Part shown: piece by piece, positions 50,430 through 59,156 of the stretch | Position numbering within the stretch: the first letter of the stretch is position 1 | How the letters are laid out: every line of letters begins with the position of its first letter | Origin: JAHTBL01 sp038532735 | GTDB lineage: Bacteria; Pseudomonadota; Alphaproteobacteria; Rhodobacterales; Rhodobacteraceae | Assembly: GCA_038532735.1 (NCBI GenBank) | Contig: JBCBAC010000006.1 | Location: 1 to 64,000, forward strand | Reading direction: 5' to 3' | Length of the DNA: 64,000 bases | Position numbers and translations under genes: made by a program | The notes under the pieces: generated by a model | Database searches by the model: none | Seen by the model: the letters and a program-made list of their open reading frames with translations, nothing else | What the model was told of the DNA's origin: nothing

Positions 50430-50902
50430 ACGCGGACCAGCTCACGCATGACCGCCTGCGGGCTGTCGCCTGTCATCTCGTAGCGGCCCAGTTCGCGCCA
50501 GTCCTGCTCAGCAAAATCCGGGAAGAAGGCGTCGGCCTCAGCGATCTCAAGGTCGACTTCGGTGACGAGCAGCCGGTCGGCAAGCGGCAACATCTCGGTA
50601 TAGATGCGCTGCCCGCCGATCCCGTAGACGCGCCGGTAGCCTTGAGCGTAGGCCATCGCGACCGCGTCTTGCGGGTTTGCCGCGACATGCTCAGCCATTG
50701 AGGCATCGCGGGACACCACAATATTCAGACGATTTTTCAATGGCTTATAGGGAAGACTATCCCAGGTCTTGCGGCCCATAATGATCGCACCGCCCAGCGT
50801 CTCGCGCTGAAAGAGCTTCAGATCCTCGGGCAGATGCCACGGGATATCGTTGTCCTTACCGATGGCGCCATTGCGCGCACGGGCGACGACGAGGCTCAGC
50901 AT
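50426..50902 (-). CDS. folA: Dihydrofolate reductase
   Basis: 158-aa cytoplasmic NADPH-dependent reductase that keeps tetrahydrofolate available. The amino-terminus MLSLVVARARNGAIGKDNDI then PWHLPEDLKLF contains the PW of the substrate site; GGAIIMGRKTWDSLP is the cofactor motif, and YGIGGQRIYTEMLPLADRLL is typical. It overlaps thyA by 1 bp on the same strand, the usual folate-cycle pairing. Confidence 0.96.
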   Translation of the reverse strand: MLSLVVARARNGAIGKDNDIPWHLPEDLKLFQRETLGGAIIMGRKTWDSLPYKPLKNRLNIVVSRDASMAEHVAANPQDAVAMAYAQGYRRVYGIGGQRIYTEMLPLADRLLVTEVDLEIAEADAFFPDFAEQDWRELGRYEMTGDSPQAVMRELVRV

Positions 50903-51735
50903 CAGACAGCCACCGGGGCTTTGATCGCGGGGTCGGGATCGTATCCTTCGAACGCAAAATCATCATAGGTGAAGTCAAAAAGCGAGGTCACATCGCGCTT
51001 GATGACCAGTTTGGGCAGCGGCTTTGGCGTGCGCGCCAGCTGGGTTTTCACCTGCTCCATATGATTGGAATAGATATGCGCGTCGCCAATCGAGTGGACG
51101 AAATCGCCCTGCTCATAGCCCGTCACATGGGCCAGCATTGCCAGCAGCAGCGCGTAAGAGGCGATGTTGAACGGTACGCCAAGAAACATATCGGCTGAGC
51201 GTTGGTAGAGCTGCAGATGCAGCTTGCCGCCGATAATGCGGACCTGCCAGAGCGTGTGGCACGGCGGCAGCGCCATTTCGTCAACCTCACCAGGGTTCCA
51301 GGCCGACACGATCAGGCGGCGGCTGTCGGGGGTTTTGCGGATTGCCTCCACCAGCTTCTCGATTTGATCGACGTGGTGCGCAAAGAAGGTGGGCGCGCCG
51401 TCCTGCGTGGCGCCCGTGGGCGTCAAAGCCGGAAAGCGCCGCCATTGGGAGCCATAGACCGGGCCGAGATCCCCGTTTTCATCCGCCCATTCATCCCAGA
51501 TGGAGACACCGTTTTTCTTGAGATACCCGATATTTGTATCGCCTGCGAGGAACCATAGAAGCTCATGCACGATAGATTTCAGGTGCAGCTTCTTGGTGGT
51601 CACAAGTGGAAACCCGTCCACCAGCGGGTAGCGCGCTTGCAGGCCGAAATAGCTGATCGTACCGGTCCCGGTGCGGTCGGTGGAGACCTCCCCATGATCA
51701 AGAACGGTTTGAAGCGCGTCATGATATTGCTGCAT
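50902..51735 (-). CDS. thyA: Thymidylate synthase
   Basis: 277-aa enzyme that converts dUMP to dTMP using methylene-tetrahydrofolate. Conserved: DRTGTGTISYFGLQARY, SIVHELLWFLAGDTNIGYLK, LPPCHTLWQV with the catalytic Cys, QRSADMFLGVPFNIASY, and DAHIYSNHMEQV. The start at MQQYHDALQTVL fits the family; the open frame extends 25 codons further. It is upstream of folA. Confidence 0.96.
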   Translation of the reverse strand: MQQYHDALQTVLDHGEVSTDRTGTGTISYFGLQARYPLVDGFPLVTTKKLHLKSIVHELLWFLAGDTNIGYLKKNGVSIWDEWADENGDLGPVYGSQWRRFPALTPTGATQDGAPTFFAHHVDQIEKLVEAIRKTPDSRRLIVSAWNPGEVDEMALPPCHTLWQVRIIGGKLHLQLYQRSADMFLGVPFNIASYALLLAMLAHVTGYEQGDFVHSIGDAHIYSNHMEQVKTQLARTPKPLPKLVIKRDVTSLFDFTYDDFAFEGYDPDPAIKAPVAV

Positions 51736-51894
51736 CTGGGCCAGATCCCTTGGAAAGCACCGAGTCGTCGGATCACTATATCTTGAGGAAATGGGCGCGT
51801 GAACTGCCATTTCTGGTGTTATTGATCCTCATCGGAGCCGCTAGCAACACTGAGCTATTGCGCTACACTTAACACAAGAAAAAAGGAGACACAT

Positions 51895-52323
51895 ATGTCA
51901 CTGAAGTACCTGCACACCATGGTCCGCGTGAAGGATCTGGACAAATCCATCGCCTTTTATGAACTGCTCGGGCTCAAAGAGACGCGCCGCCATGAGAATG
52001 AAGGGGGCCGTTTCACGCTGGTTTTCATGGCCCCGCCCGGTCAGGAGGAGTGCCCCGTCGAGCTGACCTATAATTGGGACGGCGATGACGCGCTGCCCGA
52101 TGACAGCCGCCATTTCGGGCATCTGGCCTACCGCGTCGGCAATATCTACGAGATGTGCCAGCACCTGATGGACAATGGCGTCACGATCAATCGCCCGCCC
52201 CGCGACGGTCACATGGCTTTCGTGCGCTCCCCCGACAATATCTCCATCGAGCTTTTGCAGGAAGGCGACGCGCTGGAGAAAGCAGAACCTTGGGCGAGCA
52301 TGGAAAACACCGGCCACTGGTAG
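51895..52323 (+). CDS. gloA: Glyoxalase I (lactoylglutathione lyase)
   Basis: 142-aa metalloenzyme that converts the methylglyoxal-glutathione hemithioacetal to S-lactoylglutathione. The metal ligands appear as His7 (YLHTMVRVKDLDKSIAFY), Glu (VELTYNWD), His (HFGHLAY) and Glu (SIELLQEG). AGGAGA precedes the start. A VWA gene follows 1 bp later on the same strand. Confidence 0.94.
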   Translation: MSLKYLHTMVRVKDLDKSIAFYELLGLKETRRHENEGGRFTLVFMAPPGQEECPVELTYNWDGDDALPDDSRHFGHLAYRVGNIYEMCQHLMDNGVTINRPPRDGHMAFVRSPDNISIELLQEGDALEKAEPWASMENTGHW

Positions 52324-52324
52324 G

Positions 52325-53053
52325 ATGACCGCGCGGCTGGCATACGCGCTTGGAGTTGCTTTGGCCTTGCCCACCGCAGCCGAAGCCGTATGCCGGCAGG
52401 CGCTTGTGTTGGGTCTTGATGTCTCGGGCTCTGTCGACGCGCAGGAATATGCGTTGCAATTGAATGGCTTGGCGGCTGCCATTGCTTCGCCGGATGTGGC
52501 GGATCGGCTTTTGGCTATGCCGGAGGCGCCCGTGCGCCTGGCCGCGTTTGACTGGAGCACGTCGGAGCGCCAGCGCGTCATCCTTCCCTGGAAAGAGGTG
52601 CGCACGCGTGCCGATATCGAAGCCATTGCTGCTCAACTGCGCGTCACAAAGCGGGCCTTTAATGCAGCGGCCACCGCCAACTCCACTGCAACGGCTCTTG
52701 GCACTGCGATGACCTTCGGGATCGACATGCTGGAGCAGCAGGAAGATTGCTGGAAACTGACGCTGGATATCTCGGGCGATGGCAAGAACAACACCGGGAT
52801 CGCACCGGAGGATGTGTTCGTTGAGAACCGTTTTACCATCAATGGCCTTGTCATCGGTGCAGACAATCCACCCATCGGCGATATCCGTCTGATCGAGGTG
52901 GCCGATCTGTCCAGCTACTACCGCACCACTGTGTTGCGTGGCCCCGGTGCGTTTGTCGAAACCGCTTTAGGGTTTCGCGACTTCGAACGCGCGATGACGC
53001 GCAAATTGATCCGGGAGCTTGAGGGCCTCGTGATCGGGCGGCTGATGCCCTAG
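52325..53053 (+). CDS. DUF1194 exported VWA-domain protein
   Basis: 242-aa exported protein with a Sec signal (LAYALGVALALPTAAEA). The VWA-type MIDAS motif is LGLDVSGSVDAQEYALQLNG, with TLDISGDGKNNTG as the later acidic segment. It matches DUF1194, mostly alphaproteobacterial and of unknown role. The start at MTARLAY gives the signal peptide; the longer frame lies in the glyoxalase gene. It is one base after the glyoxalase stop, so the two are coupled. Confidence 0.84.
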   Translation: MTARLAYALGVALALPTAAEAVCRQALVLGLDVSGSVDAQEYALQLNGLAAAIASPDVADRLLAMPEAPVRLAAFDWSTSERQRVILPWKEVRTRADIEAIAAQLRVTKRAFNAAATANSTATALGTAMTFGIDMLEQQEDCWKLTLDISGDGKNNTGIAPEDVFVENRFTINGLVIGADNPPIGDIRLIEVADLSSYYRTTVLRGPGAFVETALGFRDFERAMTRKLIRELEGLVIGRLMP

Positions 53054-53060
53054 ACGCGCC

Positions 53061-53558
53061 TTAGTAGATATAGCGGATCTGGTCGGTCCAATACCGCTCC
53101 ACCCGGCGGAGAGAGGTGTTGATTTCCTCGATCCCGTCCATACCGATTACGCCTTTGTCCATCAGACCATCCGCATGACGCGCGAAAAGCTCTGCCACGA
53201 TATCCCTGATATTACGCCCTTTTTCGGTCAGGCGCACCCTGACAGAGCGGCGGTCAATCTCACACCGTTGATGGTGCATATACCCCATCTCAACCAGTTT
53301 CTTCAGGTTGTAGCTGACATTGGAGCCTTGGTAATAGCCTCGGGTTTTCAGCTCCCCGGCGGTGACTTCGTTGTCAGAAATGTTGAAGATCAGCAGCGCT
53401 TGCACCGCGTTAATCTCCAAAACACCGACGCGCTCAAACTCATCTTTGATGACATCAAGCAACAGCCGGTGAAGACGTTCAACAAGGGCCAGACTGTCGA
53501 GGTAACCCGATATGAAACTACTGTTCTGGCCGGTGGGAACCGTGTTCTGAAAACTCAT
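53061..53558 (-). CDS. ldtR: MarR-family regulator, LdtR type
   Basis: 165-aa winged-helix regulator. FISGYLDSLALVERLHRLLL then DVIKDEFER and YYQGSNVSYNLKKLVEMGYM (recognition region) resemble LdtR, which controls L,D-transpeptidase and envelope genes in Liberibacter and rhizobia. Two L,D-transpeptidase genes lie at the far left of this window. No operator near them was identified. The start follows an upstream 90-bp intergenic region with sdhE beyond. Confidence 0.78.
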   Translation of the reverse strand: MSFQNTVPTGQNSSFISGYLDSLALVERLHRLLLDVIKDEFERVGVLEINAVQALLIFNISDNEVTAGELKTRGYYQGSNVSYNLKKLVEMGYMHHQRCEIDRRSVRVRLTEKGRNIRDIVAELFARHADGLMDKGVIGMDGIEEINTSLRRVERYWTDQIRYIY

Positions 53559-53650
53559 TTGAAGTCCGCCTTATTGATCTGCTTGGAGACCAGTTACGGC
53601 GCAAATACCCAATATTCGGTTAAAGCCCGAAAAATTCGCAGAAAAAACAG

Positions 53651-53911
53651 CTATTTTGTGCCGGCATGATCCGAAATATCTGAAATCAAAGCGGAAAACT
53701 CATCCGGAGGTGTGCTCTGCCCTGTCACCCACTGATACAAATCCTGATCATTTTCGGACAAAAGCGCATCGTAATTCACGATCTGCGCCTCTGACATGGC
53801 CTCAAGCCGAGCCCCGGCATAGGCGCTTAGGATCAAGTCCATCTCCTTGATGCCACGCCGCATGGAGCGCATTTTCAGCCGCTTGATCCGGTTCTCCGGC
53901 GTCTCTGACAT
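53651..53911 (-). CDS. sdhE: Succinate dehydrogenase FAD assembly factor SdhE
   Basis: 86-aa cytoplasmic factor that helps attach FAD covalently to SdhA. The hallmark RGxxE motif is present in RSMRRGIKEMDLILSAYA. The helical pattern continues with NYDALLSENDQDLYQWVTGQ. It overlaps the XRE gene by 1 bp (TGATG), an association of unclear meaning. Confidence 0.9.
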   Translation of the reverse strand: MSETPENRIKRLKMRSMRRGIKEMDLILSAYAGARLEAMSEAQIVNYDALLSENDQDLYQWVTGQSTPPDEFSALISDISDHAGTK

Positions 53912-54312
53912 CAGTTTTCCTTCAACTTCTGGCGTAGTTTCTTTTCCAAATGGCCCAGCTTTTGAACCGCATGGGACAACTCGCCTTTCAAAACGCGGAT
54001 TTCAACCAGAACATCCTGCACATCGCTCGACAGCACATCTTCTTCGGGCGGCCCGTCCGGGCCTTCGCCCTCCCCGGTCAGCAACCAACTGAGAGAGACC
54101 CCAACAAGCCCTGCCATCATCTGCAGCTTGTTGGCGCGCGGCTCAGACAGATCGTCTTCCCAATTGCGCACGGTGGCATGTTTCACCCCCAACTGCTTGG
54201 CCAGTTGCACCTGGGTCAGGCCTGCACGCTCGCGGGCCGCGGCCATGCGGTCGCCAAAAGTTGCGGTGTCCTCGTCATACCAGCCGTCAATCACATCTGC
54301 TGCATCGCTCAT
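53911..54312 (-). CDS. XRE-family transcriptional regulator
   Basis: 133-aa regulator. The helix-turn-helix is RMAAARERAGLTQVQLAKQL then GVKHATVRNWEDDLSEPRAN. The C-terminal part is acidic followed by a coiled coil (VEIRVLKGELSHAVQKLGHL). The start MSDAADVIDGWYDED is preferred; earlier in-frame ATGs extend into the divergent aminotransferase. The stop overlaps sdhE. Target genes unknown. Confidence 0.85.
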   Translation of the reverse strand: MSDAADVIDGWYDEDTATFGDRMAAARERAGLTQVQLAKQLGVKHATVRNWEDDLSEPRANKLQMMAGLVGVSLSWLLTGEGEGPDGPPEEDVLSSDVQDVLVEIRVLKGELSHAVQKLGHLEKKLRQKLKEN

Positions 54313-54388
54313 GTCAGTCCTTCCGGGTTGATCGGTTGTTGTCTGCATCCTAAGAGGGGTGCGCCCACGCTTTCTACCGGAGACGACC

Positions 54389-55591
54389 ATGCCCTTTCTG
54401 TCTGCGACACTCGACCGTGTTAAACCATCCCCGACCATCGCAGTCACCACCAAAGCGGCAGAGCTTAAAGCCGCAGGGCGCGACGTGATCGGTTTGGGCG
54501 CCGGGGAGCCTGATTTTGACACGCCCGCCAATATCGCTGCTGCTGGGAAAGCCGCCATTGATGCAGGCAAAACGCGCTACACGCCGCCTGATGGCATCCC
54601 TGAGCTGAAGCAGGCGATCTGCGACAAGTTCCTGCGCGACAATGCGCTTAGCTACACGCCTGCGCAGGTGAGTGTTGGCACCGGTGGCAAGCAGATCCTC
54701 TACAATGCACTAATGGCCACGCTGAACCCGGGGGACGAGGTGATCATCCCCGCACCTTACTGGGTCAGCTACCCCGATATGGTGCTGCTCGCCGGTGGGG
54801 AGCCTGTTGTGGTCGAGGCTGGTCTTGAAAGCAACTTCAAGATGACACCCGCGCAGTTGGAGGCCGCGATCACGCCCAAGACCAAGTGGCTGATCTTCAA
54901 CTCGCCCTCGAACCCCACAGGCGCCGGCTATAGCTGGGATGAGTTGAAAGCGCTGACAGACGTGCTTTTGCACCATCCCCATGTCTGGGTGATGACGGAT
55001 GATATGTACGAACATCTCGTCTTCGGTGATTTCAAATTCTGCACACCGGCCGAGGTTGAGCCACAGCTTTACGACCGCACGCTCACCTGCAACGGCGTCT
55101 CCAAGGCCCATGCCATGACAGGCTGGCGCATCGGCTATGCCGCAGGCCCGGTGGAGCTGATCACGGCCATGCGCAAAATCCAGTCGCAATCCACATCTAA
55201 CCCCTGCAGCGTCAGCCAATGGGCCGCGATCGAGGCCTTGAACGGCGATCAAAGCTATATCGCGACGAACAATGCCGTCTTCCAGCGCCGCCGCGATATG
55301 GTGGTGGAGATGCTGAATAGCGCGCCGGGCATCACCTGCCCCACGCCGGACGGCGCCTTCTATGTCTATCCGTTCATCGAAGGCTGCATCGGCAAAGCCT
55401 CCAAAGGCGGCACGGTAATCAGCGATGATGAAGCCTTCGCAACCGCCCTTCTTGAGGAAACCGGCGTCGCCGTCGTTTTCGGCGCGGCCTTCGGCCTTTC
55501 CCCAGCCTTCCGGGTCAGCTACGCTACGTCAGACGAGGCCCTGAAAGAGGCCTGTTCTCGGATCATCGGGTTTTGCGAAGGTCTGACGTAA
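54389..55591 (+). CDS. aspC: Aspartate aminotransferase (class I, Ib subgroup)
   Basis: 400-aa PLP enzyme interconverting aspartate and oxaloacetate. Residues: VIGLGAGEPDFDTPANI, NSPSNPTGAGYSWDEL, VMTDDMYEHLVF (Asp, Tyr), and the PLP lysine in CNGVSKAHAMTGWRIGY. The C-terminal Arg lies in LSPAFRVSYATS. The start MPFLSATLDRVKPSPT is used, with GGAGA upstream. Prephenate aminotransferase activity also occurs in this subgroup, so exact specificity is not fixed. Confidence 0.93.
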   Translation: MPFLSATLDRVKPSPTIAVTTKAAELKAAGRDVIGLGAGEPDFDTPANIAAAGKAAIDAGKTRYTPPDGIPELKQAICDKFLRDNALSYTPAQVSVGTGGKQILYNALMATLNPGDEVIIPAPYWVSYPDMVLLAGGEPVVVEAGLESNFKMTPAQLEAAITPKTKWLIFNSPSNPTGAGYSWDELKALTDVLLHHPHVWVMTDDMYEHLVFGDFKFCTPAEVEPQLYDRTLTCNGVSKAHAMTGWRIGYAAGPVELITAMRKIQSQSTSNPCSVSQWAAIEALNGDQSYIATNNAVFQRRRDMVVEMLNSAPGITCPTPDGAFYVYPFIEGCIGKASKGGTVISDDEAFATALLEETGVAVVFGAAFGLSPAFRVSYATSDEALKEACSRIIGFCEGLT

Positions 55592-55604
55592 CGAAGGATC
55601 GAGC

Positions 55605-56012
55605 ATGGCCGGAGACCTGCCAGACTATTATTTCCGCGTCCGCGAAAACGGCGCAGCGGTATTCCGTGTGGACACCGAAAACCGTCAGCGCCGGATCGAC
55701 ATGGATCAGATCGCCGTGATCAACATCCGCAATGGGGAGGTCAAACCCCATGGTGACCGCACCCTCTCGGACACCGACCGCGAAGTCATTGACGACTGGA
55801 TGACCGAGCGCCGCGCGATCCTCGCGGAACGCGATATCGACGACATTCACCGCGCGGTCGATTACCTGAACCTAACGACCCAGTGGGTGCAGTCCAAAGC
55901 CACGGATGACGAGCTTGAGAACATCACCGACGCGCTTTTGCTGGCCATGCATGATCTCCGCTCAACGCTTGTGCGCAAAAAGGCCGACCGCCTGATGAAA
56001 GATAAGGGCTGA
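55605..56012 (+). CDS. Conserved-looking small acidic protein, function unknown
   Basis: 135-aa cytoplasmic protein, charged and without membrane segments: PDYYFRVRENGAAVFRVDTE, then DMDQIAVINIRNGEVKP. The C-terminal half (DDIHRAVDYLNLTTQWVQSK) looks helical. It follows aspC by 13 bp and may share its transcript. No family recognised. Confidence 0.75.
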   Translation: MAGDLPDYYFRVRENGAAVFRVDTENRQRRIDMDQIAVINIRNGEVKPHGDRTLSDTDREVIDDWMTERRAILAERDIDDIHRAVDYLNLTTQWVQSKATDDELENITDALLLAMHDLRSTLVRKKADRLMKDKG

Positions 56013-56042
56013 TAGCCCCTCTCTTTCGCTCTTTCAGAGTCG

Positions 56043-56130
56043 TAACCGGAAGCCGCTTCGCTTTTTTGGGTCTTTACCGGAAGCCGCTTCGCTTTTTCAG
56101 AGTCCTTACCGAAAGCCGCTTCGCTTTTTC
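56043..56130 (+). repeat. Three tandem 32-bp repeats (plus a degenerate fourth)
   Basis: Copies begin at 56043, 56075 and 56107, an exact 32-bp period. Each carries CCGGAAGCCGCTTCGCTTTT (third copy GAAAGCC). The stretch TTTCGCTCTTTCAGAGT at 56025-56041 looks like a decayed copy. The core GAAG/CTTC can fold and is followed by T's, so each copy resembles a mini-terminator. Confidence 0.7.
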
Positions 56131-56146
56131 AAAATATCCCGGGGGT

Positions 56147-56187
56147 GCGGGGGCGGAGCCCCCGCGGAGCGGCGCGGCGAAGCCGCG
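56147..56187. terminator. Two adjacent GC hairpins between convergent genes
   Basis: GCGGGGGC (56147-56154) with GCCCCCGC (56158-56165), then CGCGGC (56173-56178) with GCCGCG (56182-56187). They lie just before the MATE-gene stop and after the 135-aa gene, so probably stop transcription from both sides. T-runs are not obvious. Confidence 0.5.
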
Positions 56188-56197
56188 GCGCAAAACC

Positions 56198-57544
56198 TCA
56201 TGCTGCAGACAGTCGCCGCAACGTGGGGCCGTAAAACCGGCCCAATAGCAAGACCGCCGCCATGGCCAGTCCGACAACCAGCCCCATCCAGACGCCCACT
56301 GCGCCAAACCCCAGCGGGAAACCCAGAAGATAGCCCGCAGGCAAACCCAGCCCCCAATAGCTGAGCGTGGCATGGATCATGGGCACGCGGGTGTCCTGCA
56401 CGCCGCGCAGCAAGCCCAGCGCCATCACCTGGGCCCCATCGACGAACTGAAAAAGCGCAGCCATCGCCAGAAGCCCCACCCCGATCGCGAGGATCGCCGG
56501 GCGCTGCGGATCGTCCGGGTCGACAAAGAGGCTCAACAGAAATTCAGGCATCAGCAAAAACGCGGCAATCGTCACGGCTGCGAATGCGAAGGACGCGCCC
56601 ACCGCGACACCGCCACCTTGCCGCAGGCCACCGATATCTTTGCGCCCCAGCGCGCGGCCTGCGCGCACGGTTGCGGCCTGCGACAGCCCCAGATGCACCA
56701 TGAACGTCATGGAGGCCAGTTGCAGCGCAATCCCATGCGCGGCCAGTTCAACCGCGCCGATTGTGCCCACCATGATGGCGGATGCGGTGAAAAGGCCCGT
56801 CTCGGCAAAGCTGGTGACCCCGATCGGCCAGCCGAGGCGGAAGACGGTCCCCAAAGCCTCGGGATCATTGCGCCAGATGCGCTTAAACAATGCAAAACTT
56901 GGAAGCACGCGCAGCACGTAAAGCGTCAGCAACGCGCCCGAGGAAAGCTGCACGACGACAGAGGCAATCGCCGCCCCTTGCACGCCCAGTTCAGGCGCGC
57001 CCCAGCGGCCGAAGATCAGTGCGTAATTGATCAACCCGTTCAAGAGCGCCGCCGCGATGGTGACCCAGAGGATCACTTGCGTGCGCTCCAACGCAGAGAG
57101 GAACGCTTTCAGCACCATCACGAAAAGCGCGGGCAAAATGCCCCAGCCTGCGATGCGCAGATAGGTCTGCGCCAAAGCGGCCACCTCCGGCTCTTGGCCC
57201 AGCGCGCGGAAGATCGGTTCCGAGAAGAACATCGGCAGGATCACCACCCCGCCATAGATCATCGACAGCCACAGTCCCATGCGGGTGACGCGGCGGGCCT
57301 GCACCTCATCCCCTTTCTCCGACGCAGCAGCAACCAAAGGCATGACCGCCCAGGCAAATCCACTGCCCACGATGAAGAGCGTGAAGAAGATGGACGAGGC
57401 CAAGGTGACCGCCGCCAGTTCGGTGACACCGTACCAGCCCAACATCAACGTGTCGGTCGTCGTGATCGCCATCTGGGCAATGTGGCTGCCGATCAAAGGC
57501 AGGCCTAGCACAAGAAGCGATTTGAGATGTTGGAAGCGGCTCAT
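56198..57544 (-). CDS. MATE-family efflux transporter
   Basis: 448-aa inner-membrane antiporter with about twelve hydrophobic segments in two MatE repeats: LLVLGLPLIGSHIAQMAITT then TDTLMLGWYG, and RLGWPIGVTSFAETGLFTAS then GTIGAVELAAHGIALQLASM. This is the NorM/DinF pattern for export of cationic drugs. The start is MSRFQHLKSLLVLG. It converges with the 135-aa gene across the tandem repeats. Substrate unknown. Confidence 0.9.
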   Translation of the reverse strand: MSRFQHLKSLLVLGLPLIGSHIAQMAITTTDTLMLGWYGVTELAAVTLASSIFFTLFIVGSGFAWAVMPLVAAASEKGDEVQARRVTRMGLWLSMIYGGVVILPMFFSEPIFRALGQEPEVAALAQTYLRIAGWGILPALFVMVLKAFLSALERTQVILWVTIAAALLNGLINYALIFGRWGAPELGVQGAAIASVVVQLSSGALLTLYVLRVLPSFALFKRIWRNDPEALGTVFRLGWPIGVTSFAETGLFTASAIMVGTIGAVELAAHGIALQLASMTFMVHLGLSQAATVRAGRALGRKDIGGLRQGGGVAVGASFAFAAVTIAAFLLMPEFLLSLFVDPDDPQRPAILAIGVGLLAMAALFQFVDGAQVMALGLLRGVQDTRVPMIHATLSYWGLGLPAGYLLGFPLGFGAVGVWMGLVVGLAMAAVLLLGRFYGPTLRRLSAA

Positions 57545-57594
57545 ACCCTCTGCTTTGGATCAATCCAAAGCAACTGGCAACACCCAACGCACAG

Positions 57595-58491
57595 CTAGAG
57601 CGTGCGCAGCAAAAACTGGCTTGCAACGATCAGGATCAATCCGCCGCCCAAAATCTCCAGCACCGGGGCGACCCGCGCCAATCTGGCAGAGTTGCTAATC
57701 TGCGTCAGCGCACCCTCTCGGGCCGATACTGCTAAAAGCGCCACAAGAATGGTGATCGTGGCCGTCCCCAGACCCATGGCAAAAGCCCCCGCGATGCCCG
57801 CGGCCTCCACCCCCAGGCGCCATGTGAGGATCAACAGAAACAATGCGCCGGTGCAGGGGCGGATCGCGACCGCACCGATCACGATCAGCGCATCGCGCAG
57901 CGAATGAACGGAGTTGGCCTCTTCCACAGTCGGGGCATGCTTGTGTCCACAATGATGGCAAGTGCCGTCCTCATCATGGTGGTGGTGGTGATCGTGCTGC
58001 GATCCACTGCGCCGCAGCGCGCGCGTCCCGCGCCACAGCAGCCAAATCCCGATCAGGGCAATCGCGCCGTAGCTGATGGGGGCCATGATCCCCTCGCCCA
58101 CGATCTCGATCTGCTCGTGGCCCCAGCCCAGAATGACGGCCACACCATAGACCAAAAGTACCGCTGTTGCTGCCTGCGCAAGGCTTGATGCCAGCGCGAG
58201 CCCAGACAGGCGTATGGCCGTGACCCGGCGCGCTGTGCCATAGCCCCCGATGACCAGCTTGCCATGGCCGGGACCGGCAGCGTGGAAAAACCCGTAGGCA
58301 AAACAAAGCCCCATCAGCCCCCAAAACGCGCCAGCCTCTCCCGCGCGCAGTCCGCGCAGGTAAGACGCCATTGCGCCTTGCACTTCACGCTGGCCGTTGA
58401 TCGCCCAGGTGGTCACACGATCGGCCGCGCCGAACAGCCAGAAGCCCAGCGCCGCTGCAACGAGAAGGCCCAGCGTTATCCAGAGACGCAT
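57595..58491 (-). CDS. NicO/RcnA-type nickel-cobalt exporter
   Basis: 298-aa inner-membrane metal transporter with about six hydrophobic segments. The NicO signature is YGFFHAAGPGHGKLVIGGY, and a histidine-rich cytoplasmic loop (GSQHDHHHHHDEDGTCHHCG, then HKHAPTVEE) is a metal-binding site as in RcnA. IRPCTGALFLLILTW is the second signature. It overlaps the upstream DUF1007 gene by 16 bp, a common exporter pairing. The metal (Ni, Co or Zn) is not certain. Confidence 0.88.
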   Translation of the reverse strand: MRLWITLGLLVAAALGFWLFGAADRVTTWAINGQREVQGAMASYLRGLRAGEAGAFWGLMGLCFAYGFFHAAGPGHGKLVIGGYGTARRVTAIRLSGLALASSLAQAATAVLLVYGVAVILGWGHEQIEIVGEGIMAPISYGAIALIGIWLLWRGTRALRRSGSQHDHHHHHDEDGTCHHCGHKHAPTVEEANSVHSLRDALIVIGAVAIRPCTGALFLLILTWRLGVEAAGIAGAFAMGLGTATITILVALLAVSAREGALTQISNSARLARVAPVLEILGGGLILIVASQFLLRTL

Positions 58492-59117
58492 GTCAGTGTC
58501 ACGGTGTCAGCGAAATGCGCGCCAACTTCGGGAAAGTTATATTCCAGCTCGGATTGTGGAACGGTGAAAAGCAACTCTTCCAGCAGGTCAGAAGCTGCAG
58601 CGATATCGGCCACTTCAAGATTGGTCTCACACCCGTCACGCCCGTCGATGCCGACCTCAAGTGTCACGGCATAAGCGGTGAAGTAGCCGGGATCAAAGGG
58701 ACGTACGATCACGGGCGCGCTGACCTCTATCGGAGTTTCCAGCGGGCGACGATGGACGGAGACGATCTTTTCGCCTTCCATCCTTGTCTCCAAAGGCTGA
58801 GGCGCTGCCAAGGCCACAGGGCCACCCGCTTCAAGATAAAGGTCGCCCTCGAAGCCTTCGACCCAGTTCATGTCAAAGCCCTGGATTTGCGCCAATTCGG
58901 CGGGCTCCAGCACGCCGTCCAAATCCGGGTCCAGCTGCATGTCTTCGAGCAGCAACAGCGTGTAGAGCGGGTCGTAGGCCCAGGTCACATCGACAGCGCT
59001 GAGATTGCCTTGCTCGTCAAAGACAAGCTGCAAGCCTGTGTCGATAAACACATGTGGATGCGCCCCGGCGACCGAGGCGGCACAGCACATTGCAAAGGAA
59101 AGCCCGCGCGTCCACAT
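58476..59117 (-). CDS. DUF1007 periplasmic protein paired with the metal exporter
   Basis: 213-aa exported protein. The signal peptide ends near ASVAGA, so the mature protein would begin HPHVFIDTGLQLVF; an amino-terminal His-x-His can bind a metal. An acidic segment DPDLDGVLEPAELAQIQGFD resembles an EF-hand-like loop. Two cysteines (GCETNLEV, TLTCVSG) could pair. DUF1007 proteins accompany NicO transporters, as here, and may deliver metal for export. The gene overlaps the transporter by 16 bp. Confidence 0.86.
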   Translation of the reverse strand: MWTRGLSFAMCCAASVAGAHPHVFIDTGLQLVFDEQGNLSAVDVTWAYDPLYTLLLLEDMQLDPDLDGVLEPAELAQIQGFDMNWVEGFEGDLYLEAGGPVALAAPQPLETRMEGEKIVSVHRRPLETPIEVSAPVIVRPFDPGYFTAYAVTLEVGIDGRDGCETNLEVADIAAASDLLEELLFTVPQSELEYNFPEVGAHFADTVTLTCVSG

Positions 59118-59156
59118 CGCCTTGAGATAGGCGGTCGCGCGCGCAGGCTCAAGGCA

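Noticed and set aside
56043..56130. CRISPR-like array
   Set aside because: The units are contiguous, with about 24 conserved bases and only 8 variable ones, and no spacers or cas genes are present.
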